Source of the DNA: Maratus speciosus | Taxonomy: Eukaryota > Arthropoda > Arachnida > Araneae > Salticidae | Assembly: GCA_963932465.1 (NCBI GenBank) | Contig: OZ010788.1 | Span: 669,312,484 to 669,376,483 of the forward strand | DNA: 64,000 bases | Direction: 5' to 3' | Part shown: one piece after another, positions 35,186 through 46,344 of the stretch | Position numbering within the stretch: position 1 is the first letter of the stretch | Layout: the number at the start of each line of letters is the position of its first letter | Made by a program: the position numbers and the translations under genes | The notes under the pieces: generated by a model | Told to the model about the DNA's origin: nothing | Seen by the model: the letters and a program-made list of their open reading frames with translations, nothing else | Database searches by the model: none

Positions 35186-36699
35186 CACTGGTGAAAACAA
35201 TTAAAGGGACAAACGGTTTAAAAAAAAATAATAATAAGTTATCCCTATACGCAAATAAGGTATCAGATGATAGTTAAGCTCGTCGCGGACACATCTGCCA
35301 CGCAGTAGTATGTGTGGTCATAAGGCAGTGGCGCTGTGATCACATTTGTGCCGAAGTGCCTCATTTGACCGCTGAAGCTTGTAGCGGAAGGACGTTTTGA
35401 AGATCGTAGCATAACCCAATCCTTGTTTTTTTAATTTCTTTGTTTACCCAACGTTAATATGGCTTGTCGACATCGTTTAGAAGATGCGAAAAGATGGCAA
35501 TTTGTTGGGAAACTCGAGGCCGGCCAATCACAGGCTACCTGTTGTAAGGACCTCGGTGTTTCATGAAATGTGGTGTCTACTTTGTGGAAACAGTTCATAG
35601 AGGCCGAAACAGTGATCCCCGACCTGGTGAAAACCTAAAAAGGGCAACAACGGTGTCTGAAGACCGTTATTTGAGACTTTTAACCAAAAGGGATAGGTCC
35701 GCGACAGCGACACAACTGTCTCATCACCTGCATAATGCTGCAGGAACATCCATTTCACGGAACACAGTCACCCATAGACTTAATACAGGAGGCCTGTATG
35801 TCAGGTGCCCTGTAGTCTGCATCACTTTGACTGTAAACCACGAAAAGTCCCGTCTAGCATGGTGCCGAGAACACCTGTCTTGGACAGAGGATAGTTTGGG
35901 GCGGTTCTGTACAGTGATGAGTCGCGATTCACTCTGGACTTCGACTTGAGACGTGTTCTCATCTGAAGAGAACCCGAGAGTCGATATCGGCCCTCTAACA
36001 TTGTGGAAAATGATCAGTAAACTGGAGGTGGTCTGATGGTCTGGAAGGCATCAAGGTAAACGGGCGTACCGACCATAATGAGTTTGATAGAAGTACTCTG
36101 ACAGATCAGCGGTACAGGGACGAGATCCTTGCACCCTCTTTGAGACTTTTTCGCGGAGCATATGGACCAAATCTCGGATTTATGGACGATAACGCCCGTC
36201 CACATAGGGATCAGTTGGTGGACGAATACCTCGAATCGTAGGATGTTCAACGAATGAGAGACTTGTGATGTCCCCTGACCTTAATCCCATCGAAAACATA
36301 TACGGCGCCCTTGGACGATCAATTGCAGCTCAAGGACCAGCTCTAACGACCATCGATTAGCTCAAGGATGCCTTGGTGCAAGAGTGAGTGCAGTTGCCAC
36401 AAATATTGATAAGGACCCTGGTAAGCAGTATGAAACGCCGATGCGAGAGTTGTGTAGTTGTTACACATGATTATACACTCTGTTAGACATGTTTTTCTCT
36501 GACTGACAGGGTGTCGGTCAGCTGCTGTGCTGGACACGTGAGCAGTTACCTTATTTAGGGTTAAGGTTGTGCCCATTTTTGTTTTCCTATACATTGGTCT
36601 TATATCGAATGATATTTTGGCCAAGGTTGACTTTATTTGCTTTGTTGGTTTTTTTAATTGCAAAAAAAGCATTTGTCCCTTTAATTGTTTTAACCAATG
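35186..36699 (+). mobile_element. Decayed Tc1-like transposon
   Basis: Ends are CACTGGTGAAAACAATTAAAG and the complement of CATTGGTTAAAACAATTAAAG, with TA on each side. The empty site corresponds to tagttacctttatttctgtat near 32143. It carries a Tc1-type transposase pseudogene. Size (1.5 kb) is normal for the group. Confidence 0.9.
35459..36486 (+). pseudogene. Tc1-like transposase, frameshifted
   Basis: Starts MACRHRLEDAKRW at 35459 with the family's N-terminal helix-turn-helix. A frameshift and a stop occur near 35563, where a second frame (35563-35949) continues with the second DNA-binding half and the region before the first catalytic aspartate. Another shift follows near 35930. The second aspartate is in a MDDNARPHRD motif near 36184, and the third acidic residue in MSPDLNPIEN near 36269, with a stop and a shift between them. 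The frame ends at TAG 36484-36486. Several independent lesions show an old, dead copy. Confidence 0.88.
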
Positions 36700-37775
36700 T
36701 ACTTACCGTTAATTCCATATGATTTTAAAATTAATTGATATTTGACAAAATTATAAACATTTTTAAAATATCTTCAAGTACTTAAAATACGAAGTAAAAG
36801 TTGTAATTTAAATTTTAAATGTACACACAGGGAAATAAGTACAGTTGTGTACAAATCCATATGTAAAATAGATTTACTTTAAATTTAAATACTAAAAGAA
36901 TTTAGAATTTTATGGAGTTGTTTATAGTTCTGTTGCACAAAATTAAACTGAAAATGAACAAAGTTAAACTTAGAATGAAAAACAATATTATTCAAATTTC
37001 TGAAGAATTTAAAATGCCACATATAATTTAGGATACTAAACAAGAGAATGTATATTAATCATACAAATTGTAATTTCAATTATACGCAAACGGAAATAAG
37101 TACAGTTGTTTACGAATCCACAAATAAAGTAGATTTATTTTAAATTTAACCCTTTCAGGGGCAGAAGAATTCTGTTCGGAAACTGATGAATTAATTGACT
37201 TAGAAAATAAAAACCGGCTAATTTTCACTTTCATTACAAAAGCAAAATTTTATTAAAATATTCCTGCTGCCATTTGTCAGTTTTGGAATTAAAATTAGGT
37301 GGCTAGACCCTCTAGCCACCGCCCTTGAAAGGGTTAAATGTTTTGGAAAATTTTGAAAATTTATGACGTTGTTTATAGTTAATTAAACTCGAAAATGAAA
37401 AACACAATATATTCCAAAATTCTGAAGAATTTAAAATAACACAAATTAGAAATTAGTATACAAAACAAGATGTTATACAAATTTTAAACCAGTGTGTGCT
37501 TTGAATAATAATAGAAAAAAAATTAAGTAAATAACTAAACAAAAGTAAATAACTTTGACTTGAAAATTAGCAAATTATTCGCACTATTTTATCAACAACA
37601 ACTGAGCAACAACTGAACACAAAATTGAAATTATTACAGACGAAAATTTCAATTATTCTATTTTATCATTTTAATTTAAGAAACAATTTTTAAGGATATT
37701 TTCTTTGCACGCATTTTTCAAAATTTTAAAAATCTCTTTCGTCCTTCTCAGCTATGGTCTAAATATTTATCATAT
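36700..37775 (+). repeat. Repeat family A, forward block 9 with a nested MITE
   Basis: Continues from tacttaccgttaattcc. More copies of the ~280-bp subrepeat are seen (gtacacacagggaaataag near 36822, tatacgcaaacggaaataag near 37081). A 184-bp TTAA-flanked MITE sits at 37150-37333. The array ends near 37650. Confidence 0.65.
37150..37333. mobile_element. 184-bp piggyBac-like MITE
   Basis: Flanked by TTAA at 37146-37149 and 37334-37337; termini CCCTTTCAGGGGC and the complement of CCCTTTCAAGGGC. TTAA target sites with CCC-starting ends are the mark of piggyBac-type elements. An internal stretch (cctgctgccatttgtcagtt and onward) matches, in complement, the interior of 45810-46344. Confidence 0.85.
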
Positions 37776-38892
37776 GGGACATTCTCACAATCTTTTGACT
37801 TTTATGTCCCTGAATAATAATTTTTATTTTAATACTTGTGTTTTTTTAATTTCATATACTGGGGGAACATCCCATTGCATGATTGCATAACAATATTAAC
37901 GAGATCAATAAGTTTTGGGCGATGTTAGTGGTCCAAATACCAGGAAAACCCCTACACCATCCCGTGTCCCTGATGCTGATTTTTAAGTTTGGAGCAGTCT
38001 GTATAAAATTGTTTCAATAAAAGTAAATCGATGTCATTTTTTTCCGAAACTGGGACAATTGTTTTATATAAATAGGTACCAAAAAATTAACCTGCACACA
38101 TTTATACGGTTGATATTATTTTTTGAACTCTGTCCCTGGGTTTTTCATCTTTAAGCGTCCCTCTTGCTAAACTTATACAGAAAATCACTTCAGATGCAGC
38201 CACAGAATTTTTTTCAAGTTTTTTCTCATGCAGAAGTACGCTAGAGAAAGAATGTCTAAAATTCTTGGACAGGAGGTTTACTGCAGAATTTAAATATCAA
38301 TTTAAATATCGTGTCTTTATTGGTAGTCTTACCGTCCCCAAGGTTTATTCCTGCACTTTTCGAGGTAAATTAAAAAAAGTAATAATAATTTAATACAATG
38401 TTAACAACTGTTTCTAAAAATCAATTAACTTTGTGGCTTTCACTTAGTCTTAACATGATTTGCCCAAAATAGGTGGTAATTTTCCTTACCGTTCCATCTT
38501 TACCTTCCCTTTTTCTCCCACTTCGTCCCTTTTTTCCTATATCGTCCCTTTTTTTAACCTTACCGCCCCTTCTTTAATACCCCTTTAAGACGATGTTATA
38601 CAAAAATTCTGTATTAAAAGTACTACATTTTTATTATTTCTTATTTGAATGTCCTGTGGGTACTATGCAAATTCATTACAAGTAAAAATTTAGAAGAATA
38701 AAAGTTATAGGGGTAAAATGGTATGGAAAATTAAACTCGCAAGTTTAACTTAAACCTCAGTTATATAAAAATTTTTTTGCTGCTGACCATTTTTTCTTTA
38801 TTTTGAATCATTAAGGCATTCGTCTATCAGATCAAAATGTTATTTTAGCAAGATTTTTCTTCCCGAAAGTGAAAAGATTGTGAGAATGCCCT
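37776..38892 (+). mobile_element. ~1.1-kb non-autonomous element, copy 3
   Basis: Starts GGGACATTCTCACAATCTTT and ends with the complement of AGGGCATTCTCACAATCTTT, with ATAT at 37772-37775 and 38893-38896. Same orientation as copy 2 and collinear with it; deletions relative to copy 1 are small. No ORF. Confidence 0.9.
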
Positions 38893-38896
38893 ATAT

Positions 38897-39148
38897 ATGT
38901 AATGCGTATTTGCCATCTTAGCCTGTGACATAATCACGTGTCTGTAGACTGTTTTAATTTTGATTCTAAAATACTGCATTGATGTAAAACAAGAAACTGC
39001 TTTTGATAACCATCTCTCTCACTTATCAGTTACATATTAAATTAGAAGATTAAATTTAAACGCATTGTATAATAACAACACCAATAACAAAACCGATTAA
39101 CATCATTTTAATGCATGCGAAATGTATGAGTTAAAAAGTTCGTAAATA
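38897..39148. other. Unassigned AT-rich spacer
   Basis: No gene, repeat or terminal motif recognised. Confidence 0.4.
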
Positions 39149-39754
39149 TCTACCCTATTAAAATCCGTGCACGTATGTATGTAACCTCAAAAACTCGGAA
39201 ACTATAGGGCGCAATGCTACGAAATTTGGCACACGGGTTGCTGATAAAAAAATTTTAATGTTTTTGACGAATTTTTGCCATTTTTTATGTTCAACCCGTA
39301 ATATCGCGAGTTCAACCAGTTCTAAATTTTTTGATTGCCTAAGATTGACAGCTCAGACAAGGAAAAACAGTCTGTAGAACATAGTGTCCCTCTCGGTCGC
39401 CTTTATTAAGGTCTTAAAAAATGCGAGATGTTCACATTACGTACACCACACTGCAATACTAAGAAGCTGTGGCGGTTAGTACAATAATTCTTTTAAATCG
39501 CATGCAAATAATTAGAGACGTTTTAACTGCGCTTAATTATTACCCTTTTTAAAATATAAAACATTTTATCACAAAAAAAAAATTTGTATTCTATTTATTC
39601 CCTTATGCCAACGATACCGTTTTATTGTCTGCTGCCATAGCAACATGATAAATTAAATTTCATTAAAAAAATGCACAGTAGTACAAAAATATTTTTCTGA
39701 AACGAATGGTTATTGAACATGAATTACCGTGCGTAGAACTGGTTAAGCAGCTAG
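39149..39754 (+). mobile_element. Possible second Helitron-like element
   Basis: Starts TCTACCCTATTAAAATCCGT after an A and ends CTAG before T (39751-39754). The 5' end is in the style of Helitrons, but the expected GC-rich hairpin before the 3' end is weak and no empty site is available. Low confidence. Confidence 0.3.
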
Positions 39755-41261
39755 TTAAAAGATTAATTTAATACTTAAATGACAAAATGAAAATAAAAGG
39801 AAATTTTTAATGTACCTTCAAACAAATTGAACGTGCAGTGCATTATTTTTCTTAATTTAAATAGTTTAACATATAAAATTTCAGGAGTCTCATTTTATAT
39901 AGACCTTACTATTGTACTAAAATAAGAGTACCGCGAACTGGGGTAACTTTGGCCCAAATTTCTCTGTTTCATGGCATGTTCAGCATCTCCATTCTCTTAT
40001 TTTACTTTTAAAATGAAAATCAGATTAATTTTTTGTTTGTTAGGAACATATGGAACCACACCATTATCATAAATTTGTGGACATTGATTTTTTTTGCAAA
40101 AAAGTATTTTTGTAAGTTTTGGGCTCATGTTACCTTGAACTGGGGTAACATTGGCCCATGTGTTAAAACGAATGTTATAGGGTTTACAACTTGGCGTAGA
40201 CCAATGTTAACCTATTGGAAAAGACAGGGGAGAGAGGGTAAGAAGTATAAACATGTAAAACATTAAATTAACATATTTTAATTTTAAAAAAATATTACAA
40301 AACTCATAAATATTGCTTAACGGGGATTTTCCAGGTCTTGGAATGAATGCTATAGTTTCTCTTAGACAGAAATTTAGGTGGACAAATATTTTATACAATA
40401 TCCTTCCATTAATACTTCATTGAGTCCGAACGCTTGATTTCAAAGTATTCCTTCCGGGATAGATATTGTCATTGAACAGCATGTAGGAAAAATAATTACA
40501 TTTAGATTGGCGCTACGCGCTATGTAATTTCTACATCTACCTTCACTCCTAGAACACTCCCAGAATACCTTGTTGTTTTGTAAACAGAACGCAACGGAAC
40601 GTTGCTTTGGAACAGAATGATTGTGTTACGATTGAAAATGTGACTTTATTGTCAACATATAAAGATGATTGTGAAGCATTGTCTCCAAATGGAATATTTT
40701 GAATTTGTGTAAATATGTAATATAACTTTAAATAGTTTTATTCTCAATTAAATGTTTAGTTAAAAAGAAATGTTCGGCGCTACGATTTACTGACTTTCGT
40801 TTTTTGACACTAGTAACATGTTTATTCATTCTCCAGATATATTAGAATGCCTTTGATATATTATTTACGATTGAAATTCTACCCGAAGCATGATTTACAA
40901 ATTTGATTAAGATATTAGATTTTTGATCCGACCTTAATAGATATTTTTTCTCACAGCACAAGTACAAAATTTCCAACGTTACAGTCATCTTTGTCAATAA
41001 CATTCTTGTTTGGTTCAGTTGGAACCAATACAATGGATGAATTTTCAGCAAAATCATTGTTTGCCTGAGCACAAATATCTATTTTTATAAGTATACAAAA
41101 AAAAAAAAATAACAAAAATCATTACCAGAAAAACATCAATGTTTATATTCGACAAAATAAGAAAAAGCTCCCGTTCAAATATAAGACTATTTATGCATTG
41201 ACAGGAAGTATATACAAAAATTTTAATGATAATTGGTTGGGCTAATGTTACCCCGAGGTTC

Positions 41262-41440
41262 GTTCGAGCAAGATTGCCTTTTTCACAAGATTTTGCAGTG
41301 TGTGCGCAGCACGCCTCCTATACGGTGCCGTAGGCAGCGGGGACCTGGTTCGAGGTTCTTTTTTTACATGATTTTGCAGTGCTTGCGCAGCACTCCTGCT
41401 TTACGGTGCCGTAGGCAGTGGGGACCCGGTTCGAGGTTCA
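41262..41440. repeat. GC-rich 81-bp tandem duplication with B-box-like words
   Basis: Two units, 81 bp apart (attttgcagtg at 41290 and 41371), share cgcagcac, acggtgccgtaggcag, gggacc and ggttcgaggttc. The last word resembles a polymerase III B box (GGTTCGAnnCC). GC content is well above its surroundings. The 77-codon frame over it shows the repeat in its residues but no known domain. Possibly a tRNA-derived relic. Confidence 0.55.
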
Positions 41441-41659
41441 TTCATACAGAGATTTCATATTATTAGAGGTTCATAAAAAGGAGGGGCTCCGATATATCAG
41501 AGACCCCGATAAAAGGAGTTATGTTACCCCAAACATTGGCAAAGTTACCCCAACTTAGGGAAATGATTTTTTTATCATCTCAGGAAAGACAACACATAAT
41601 CCTACATTAGGCCTTGACCTACACTAATGAGGTTATAATAACACGTACTTACCACGGTA

Positions 41660-42733
41660 CAGTCGTGGAAAAAAAAGAGTAAACACCCCCTACTAACTGC
41701 TCAACAAATTATCGTAGAAGAAAGTTACTGGTACCGAACGATTGGAAATTAAGCCTACTTTTAAATGATGTATATAAAATTTGCTTAGGGGGCCACCTAC
41801 ATATTAAAAGGAACCATAACTTTGTTTTTTTCAATAGCAGTACCCAATTCTGACAGCATAAATGAACTCTACACCCTTCAATTAGCCTAAAAACGAATTT
41901 TTATGCAATTCTTACCATAAGTTTCCGACAAATTAATTATTTTAAAACGAGCGTATTTTAAGGGCTGTATCCAAATTGAAGTTCCGTACTGGATTGTTAA
42001 CCGAGAGAGCCGCTTCCTTGATCAAGGCACCTTAAGCGCCACTCAAGGAGCCAATGAAGCGTGTTAGATTACAGTACGGCAGAATAAATTTCAAAATGTC
42101 TACTCACTTCCATCATAGACGGCCCCTTAAACCATCATTTTGCCGTTTTTTAAGCATAATTTGAAAACTACTTGGAAGAAAAATGTGAAATTTTTGAATT
42201 TCCATAAAGCAGGACTTAATAAATCTAAATTCATCAAAAAAATTGTAGGTTGCAATTCATAATTTTTTCGAATATTAATTTCATAATTCATAATTCATAT
42301 CATAAAATTATAAAAATTACAAATTCAGCTTATTTATGTTTGGGTATATTAGTATTATTACCACAAAAAAAATTAGCACATTAGGAGCATAATTTCGGGA
42401 GATATAAATAAAAATATGAAAATATAATTTAACATTAGAAGCACTCAATTTTGAATGTTTATAATTCAAAAACTTACCATTCAAATGACTTGAAATTTGG
42501 TGTCTAGGCACAGTTTGAACCGAAGATTTGAAATATCTCGTTAAAATTGGGTATTGCCATTGAAAAAAAATGAACTTAGGATTCGTTTTAATATGTAGAT
42601 GACACTCTAAGAAAATTTTATATACATCATTTAAAAGTAGACTTTATTTCCAATCGTTCGGTACCAGTAATTTTCTTCTATGATGATTTGTTGAGGAGTT
42701 GGTAGGAGGTGTTTACTTTTTTTTTCACGACTG
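41660..42733. mobile_element. 1074-bp Tc1-type MITE with ~200-bp inverted repeats
   Basis: Starts CAGTCGTGGAAAAAAAAGAG and ends with the complement of CAGTCGTGAAAAAAAAAGTA, flanked by TA at 41658-41659 and 42734-42735. The repeat is readable for about 200 bp and seems to continue in diverged form toward the centre. No transposase. Confidence 0.88.
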
Positions 42734-42989
42734 TACAATGAATTAATTTACAGCTTGGTAGACAAAAGTTGTAAGAGCCAAATACTCACCGTCTTCACAC
42801 GTTTTTGTTTGGCTGGTGCTGCCATGATGGAAACTTGGCGAATTACTTACAATGATCTGCCAGCCTCAAGCTAATGCTACCAACTATATTTTGAGACCAA
42901 ACCTTTGTCGATAACTCAAGCGATGTAGAAAATATAGCAGATTTAATCCTTTTTTCTCTCTTGGGTCAAAGTTACCTCTGTTGACGATG

Positions 42990-43353
42990 TATAAAATAAG
43001 CCAGGTATGAATACAATCGTGCCAGCTCTTGGAATAAGGAACACATCCTTCCTATTAAGGAATAATATCCTTCCTATATGTATGTGCCAGCTTAAATAAA
43101 ATATCCATTTATTTACTGCATATAAACGTCGCTTAATGTAAATGTATTTTATGTCAAGTTGTCTTGATGGGACCGTGGACCTTTATTTGAGCGAAAATCG
43201 ACCTCAAAATCGACATTTATTTTTGTGTGTATTCTTATTATCCAATTTGTACTACGTTGTTAGTGGAAAACCGCATGCAGATACGAATATTTTACGGAAA
43301 ATTACAAGTGTTTTAATTTTGTTCACAAACATTTTTTTTGGCCTTTTAATATA
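42990..43353. other. Spacer; no gene seen
   Basis: A 96-codon frame crosses into the next element and has no recognisable features. Small repeats gaataaggaacacatccttcc / gaataatatccttccta are present near 43035-43070. Confidence 0.4.
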
Positions 43354-44221
43354 CACTGGTTATCAAAAATTAAGGAAAAGTCACAAAATGCTAATTTTCA
43401 AATACGCGAACACTCAAAAGGAAATAATATAATTCGAGTAATTACTGTCTCTACAACACAGCTAGCCCATATAACATCTCATTCATGTCACACATGGTCA
43501 CAAGTGTCACAGTCACTACGCTGAAGCAAAAAAAATAGGAAATTCCATACCTCTCATTATGAGTCTCAAATGATCACTATGTGTGACTCCACTGAGAAGT
43601 CAATGTGACTGCTGCTTTGTGACGAGTCTCCAGGTGACTTTACAATGTAGTTAAATTGTGACTCTCATGTGACTGTCATTTTGAGACTCAATTTCATAGT
43701 CATCACGAACGTTGCATTATGATAAGTCACCAAATAAAATCATATTATAGTCACATGGAGACTTTTCCCAAAAGAGCACAATGGTGACTTCACAGTAGTC
43801 TCTGTCACCTGAAAGTCATCATGTGACTTTAATGTGACATTATTTGGTAACTTATCACAATGCAGCGTTCACGATTACTTGGAAATTGAGTCTACAAATG
43901 ACAGTCACATGAGAGTCACAATGTAACTACATTTTAAAGTCACCTGGGGACTCGTCCCAAAGCAGCAGTCAGAGTGACGTCTCAGTGGAGTCACATATAG
44001 TGATCATTTGAGACTCATAATGAGAGGTATGGAATTTCCTATTTTTTTGCTTCACCGTAGTGACTGTGACATTTGTGACCATGTGTGACATGAATGAGAT
44101 GTTATATGGACTAGCTGTGTTGTAGAGATAGTAATTACTTGAATTATATTATTTCTTTTTGAGTGTTCGCTATTTGAAAATTAGCATTTTGTGACTTTTC
44201 CTTAATTTTTGATAACCAGTG
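43354..44221. mobile_element. 868-bp full-length palindromic MITE rich in GTGAC
   Basis: Flanked by TA; ends CACTGGTTATCAAAAATTAA and its complement. The whole element is one inverted repeat with arms of about 430 bp meeting near 43788. The pentamer GTGAC or its complement occurs 27 times by my count, where fewer than two would be expected by chance. No ORF of note. CACTGG ends and TA target suggest mobilisation by a Tc1/mariner transposase. Confidence 0.9.
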
Positions 44222-45809
44222 TACTTTTAATCTGTTTTTCTCAATGCTGATGTTTCAGCTTTCTTTATTTTTTTTAACTGCTCCTTCCTACTTAATTGTC
44301 GATCAAAATTCATGAAACTGATAAGGAAGAATCCTGATATTGCTTAAAAGGAAACTGCGTATGTTTTTTTAAAATTCAACTTCATTAAGACAAATAAATT
44401 TGACTTAATTTATTATAAAGCAGAATTTTGATGAAAATCGATATGGAATTCAGAGAAATCTCTCTAAAAAAATGAACTATTTAAGGGATTGAAAAATCGG
44501 ACACATTTGTTTGTAATAGAATTTTACGCGATAATAGAGGCAATATCTAAAAAATTAAGAATCGTGGAGCATTTTAAAATTTCGATTTAAAAATTTTAAA
44601 AAGATCTTAAAAATATAATAAGATTGGAATATTCTTTTAAGGTGTAATATACACTTGTGGTGAAATGTATATTTGCAAAAAATTTCAAATCTGTATTATG
44701 AAAATTATAAGAATTTTTTTTAAACGTCCACCGTCCTCTTAAAGGAATATCTTTAAATGCGAGAGAGTCGACTTTGATTTTGTTGTCATTCAACTTTATC
44801 TGGTTATCAACTTAATACTTTATCTACTGACGGTACTTATAAGTACCATTAAAATAAATTGTTATAAAATTCATTTAATACATCGATCCGTTGTAATACA
44901 GTTTAGAATGAGTTTATGCATTACTTTATCTTGTTCCAAAAGCATTATTGGTTCCACAAAGTAAAAATATTTTTAAAAGAATGAATTCTTTTGCCTTTGC
45001 ATCTTTTCAGCTTTCTTGGATTTGGTGGGATTTCTCAATACGGAAATATTTCTATTGTAAGAACATTATATTTGTACTTTTCCTAATTCTACAAAATTTT
45101 AAGAAAAATGTTTAAAATAAAAGATTTGAGTGGGGTTATAAATTGTGCACAATATTCCTATAAATTTAAATTTAATGAATTTTTCTAAATCCTTCAATCC
45201 TTCTAAAATCCTTCCCTAAAATGATTATGTAAATCTTTTAATGAAGTTTAAAAAAATTCACGAAAAATGCTTTAGAAGATAAAATTTTCATGAATCCATA
45301 ATTCAGTACATAAAGGATGAAAAATGATTGTTGTAAAAGCTTTTCATTTATCGCCTAATAGAATAGTTGCAGGCATAGGATTATAAATGATATTCCGTAG
45401 AAGTAAGATTCAAAAGAGGCCTCAAAATTCCTTTCTTCCCAGATACCGTAAATTACAAATCTCGCTGTGCCATCCAAAATACTTCTATGCTCAAATCTTA
45501 TAATGAGAGTTGGTGAAACCAAAAAGGTATCACCAAGTATTATTCTTAAAACAGATACGTGCGTATTATTTTATGTGGGGATTTTAGGAATAAAATAATA
45601 TTAAAATGGTCTCAATTTGAAGGAAAAGAGTAAAGACAGCTCTATTAAATATTCACTTGCAAATTCCACTTCCTCTTCACTAAAAATTTCAATTACAAGT
45701 CCCACTTCCTTTTTAGTGAAAAAGAATGCATTTAAAATTTATGTGTTTATTAAATGTGTTTTATAAACAACTATATCTCCGTTTAATTTGTAATGCGGGA
45801 TAGTTTTAA
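44222..45809. other. AT-rich spacer with one copy of a 300-bp dispersed repeat
   Basis: About 44354-44650 is a copy of the 300-bp sequence inserted at 45840-46139 (ctgcgtatgtttttttaaaa, then ggaattcagagaaatctctc and cggacaca). Nothing else recognisable; no gene. Confidence 0.6.
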
Positions 45810-46344
45810 CCCTTATCGACGCGGTGTCCTTAAAAAAGGGCTGCGTATGTTTTTTTAAAATTCAACTTCATTAAGACAAATAAATTTGACTTAATTTATT
45901 ATAAAGCTGAATTTTGATGAAAATCGATATGGAATTCAGAGAAATCTCTCTAAAAAATAACTATTTAAGGGATTAAAAAATCGGACACAGATTTGTTTGT
46001 AATAGAATTTTAAGCGGTAAAAATCCAAAATAGAGGAAATATTTAAAAAATTGAGAATCGAGGAGCATTTTAAATTTTCGATTTAAAATTTTTAAAAGAT
46101 CTTAAAAATATAATTGGAAATTTCTTTTAAGGTGCATTAGGTGTCCTTAAAAAAGGACACCTAATTTTAATTCCAAAACTGACAAACGGCACCAAGAATA
46201 TTTAACTAAAATTTTCGTATTATAATGTACATGAAAATAAGCAAGTTCGTATTTTCTAATAAATTTGTTTATAAATTGCGGTGCCAGTCCATTATTTCAT
46301 CAGTTTATAAACAGAATTACTCCACGCCGGTAAGACTTAAAGGA
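45810..46344. mobile_element. piggyBac-like MITE split by a retroposon
   Basis: TTAA at 45806-45809 and 46345-46348. Left end CCCTTATCGACGCGG, right complement TCCTTTAAGTCTTACCGGCG; the ends are more diverged than in 37150-37333. The interior (cacctaattttaattccaaa, then aactgacaaacggcacc) matches that MITE in complement, which supports the family. A 300-bp segment interrupts it. Confidence 0.65.
45840..46139 (+). mobile_element. 300-bp retroposon-like insertion with a 17-bp target duplication
   Basis: The 17 bases ggtgtccttaaaaaagg stand immediately left (45823-45839) and right (46140-46156) of this segment. The segment is about 90% or more like 44354-44650. A long exact duplication is typical of LINE-driven retroposition. 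No polymerase III boxes or coding sequence were recognised, and there is no A tail, so the type is open. Confidence 0.65.

Larger units (their letters stand above)
39931..42989. mobile_element. ~3-kb TA-target element with reiterated GGGGTAAC words
   Basis: Outer ends are diverged: left CCGCGAACTGGGGTAACTTT, right complement CATCGTCAACAGAGGTAACT, both next to TA and both with GGTAACTTTG about 11 bases in. The word GGGGTAAC followed by (a/t)ttggcc recurs at 39941 and 40142 and in complement at about 41247, 41523 and 41544. A 1074-bp MITE is nested at 41660-42733. Near the right end on the minus strand there is a start codon (42823-42825) with a basic peptide and a consensus GTGAGT donor (about 42784-42789), which may be the first exon of a lost transposase. 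The architecture resembles 19304-20970. Confidence 0.6.

Noticed and set aside
36343..36672. 109-codon minus-strand frame
   Set aside because: Antisense to the end of the Tc1-like pseudogene and its inverted repeat.
43142..43432. 96-codon plus-strand frame with hydrophobic stretches
   Set aside because: Its last third lies in the palindromic MITE and no family or start context supports it.
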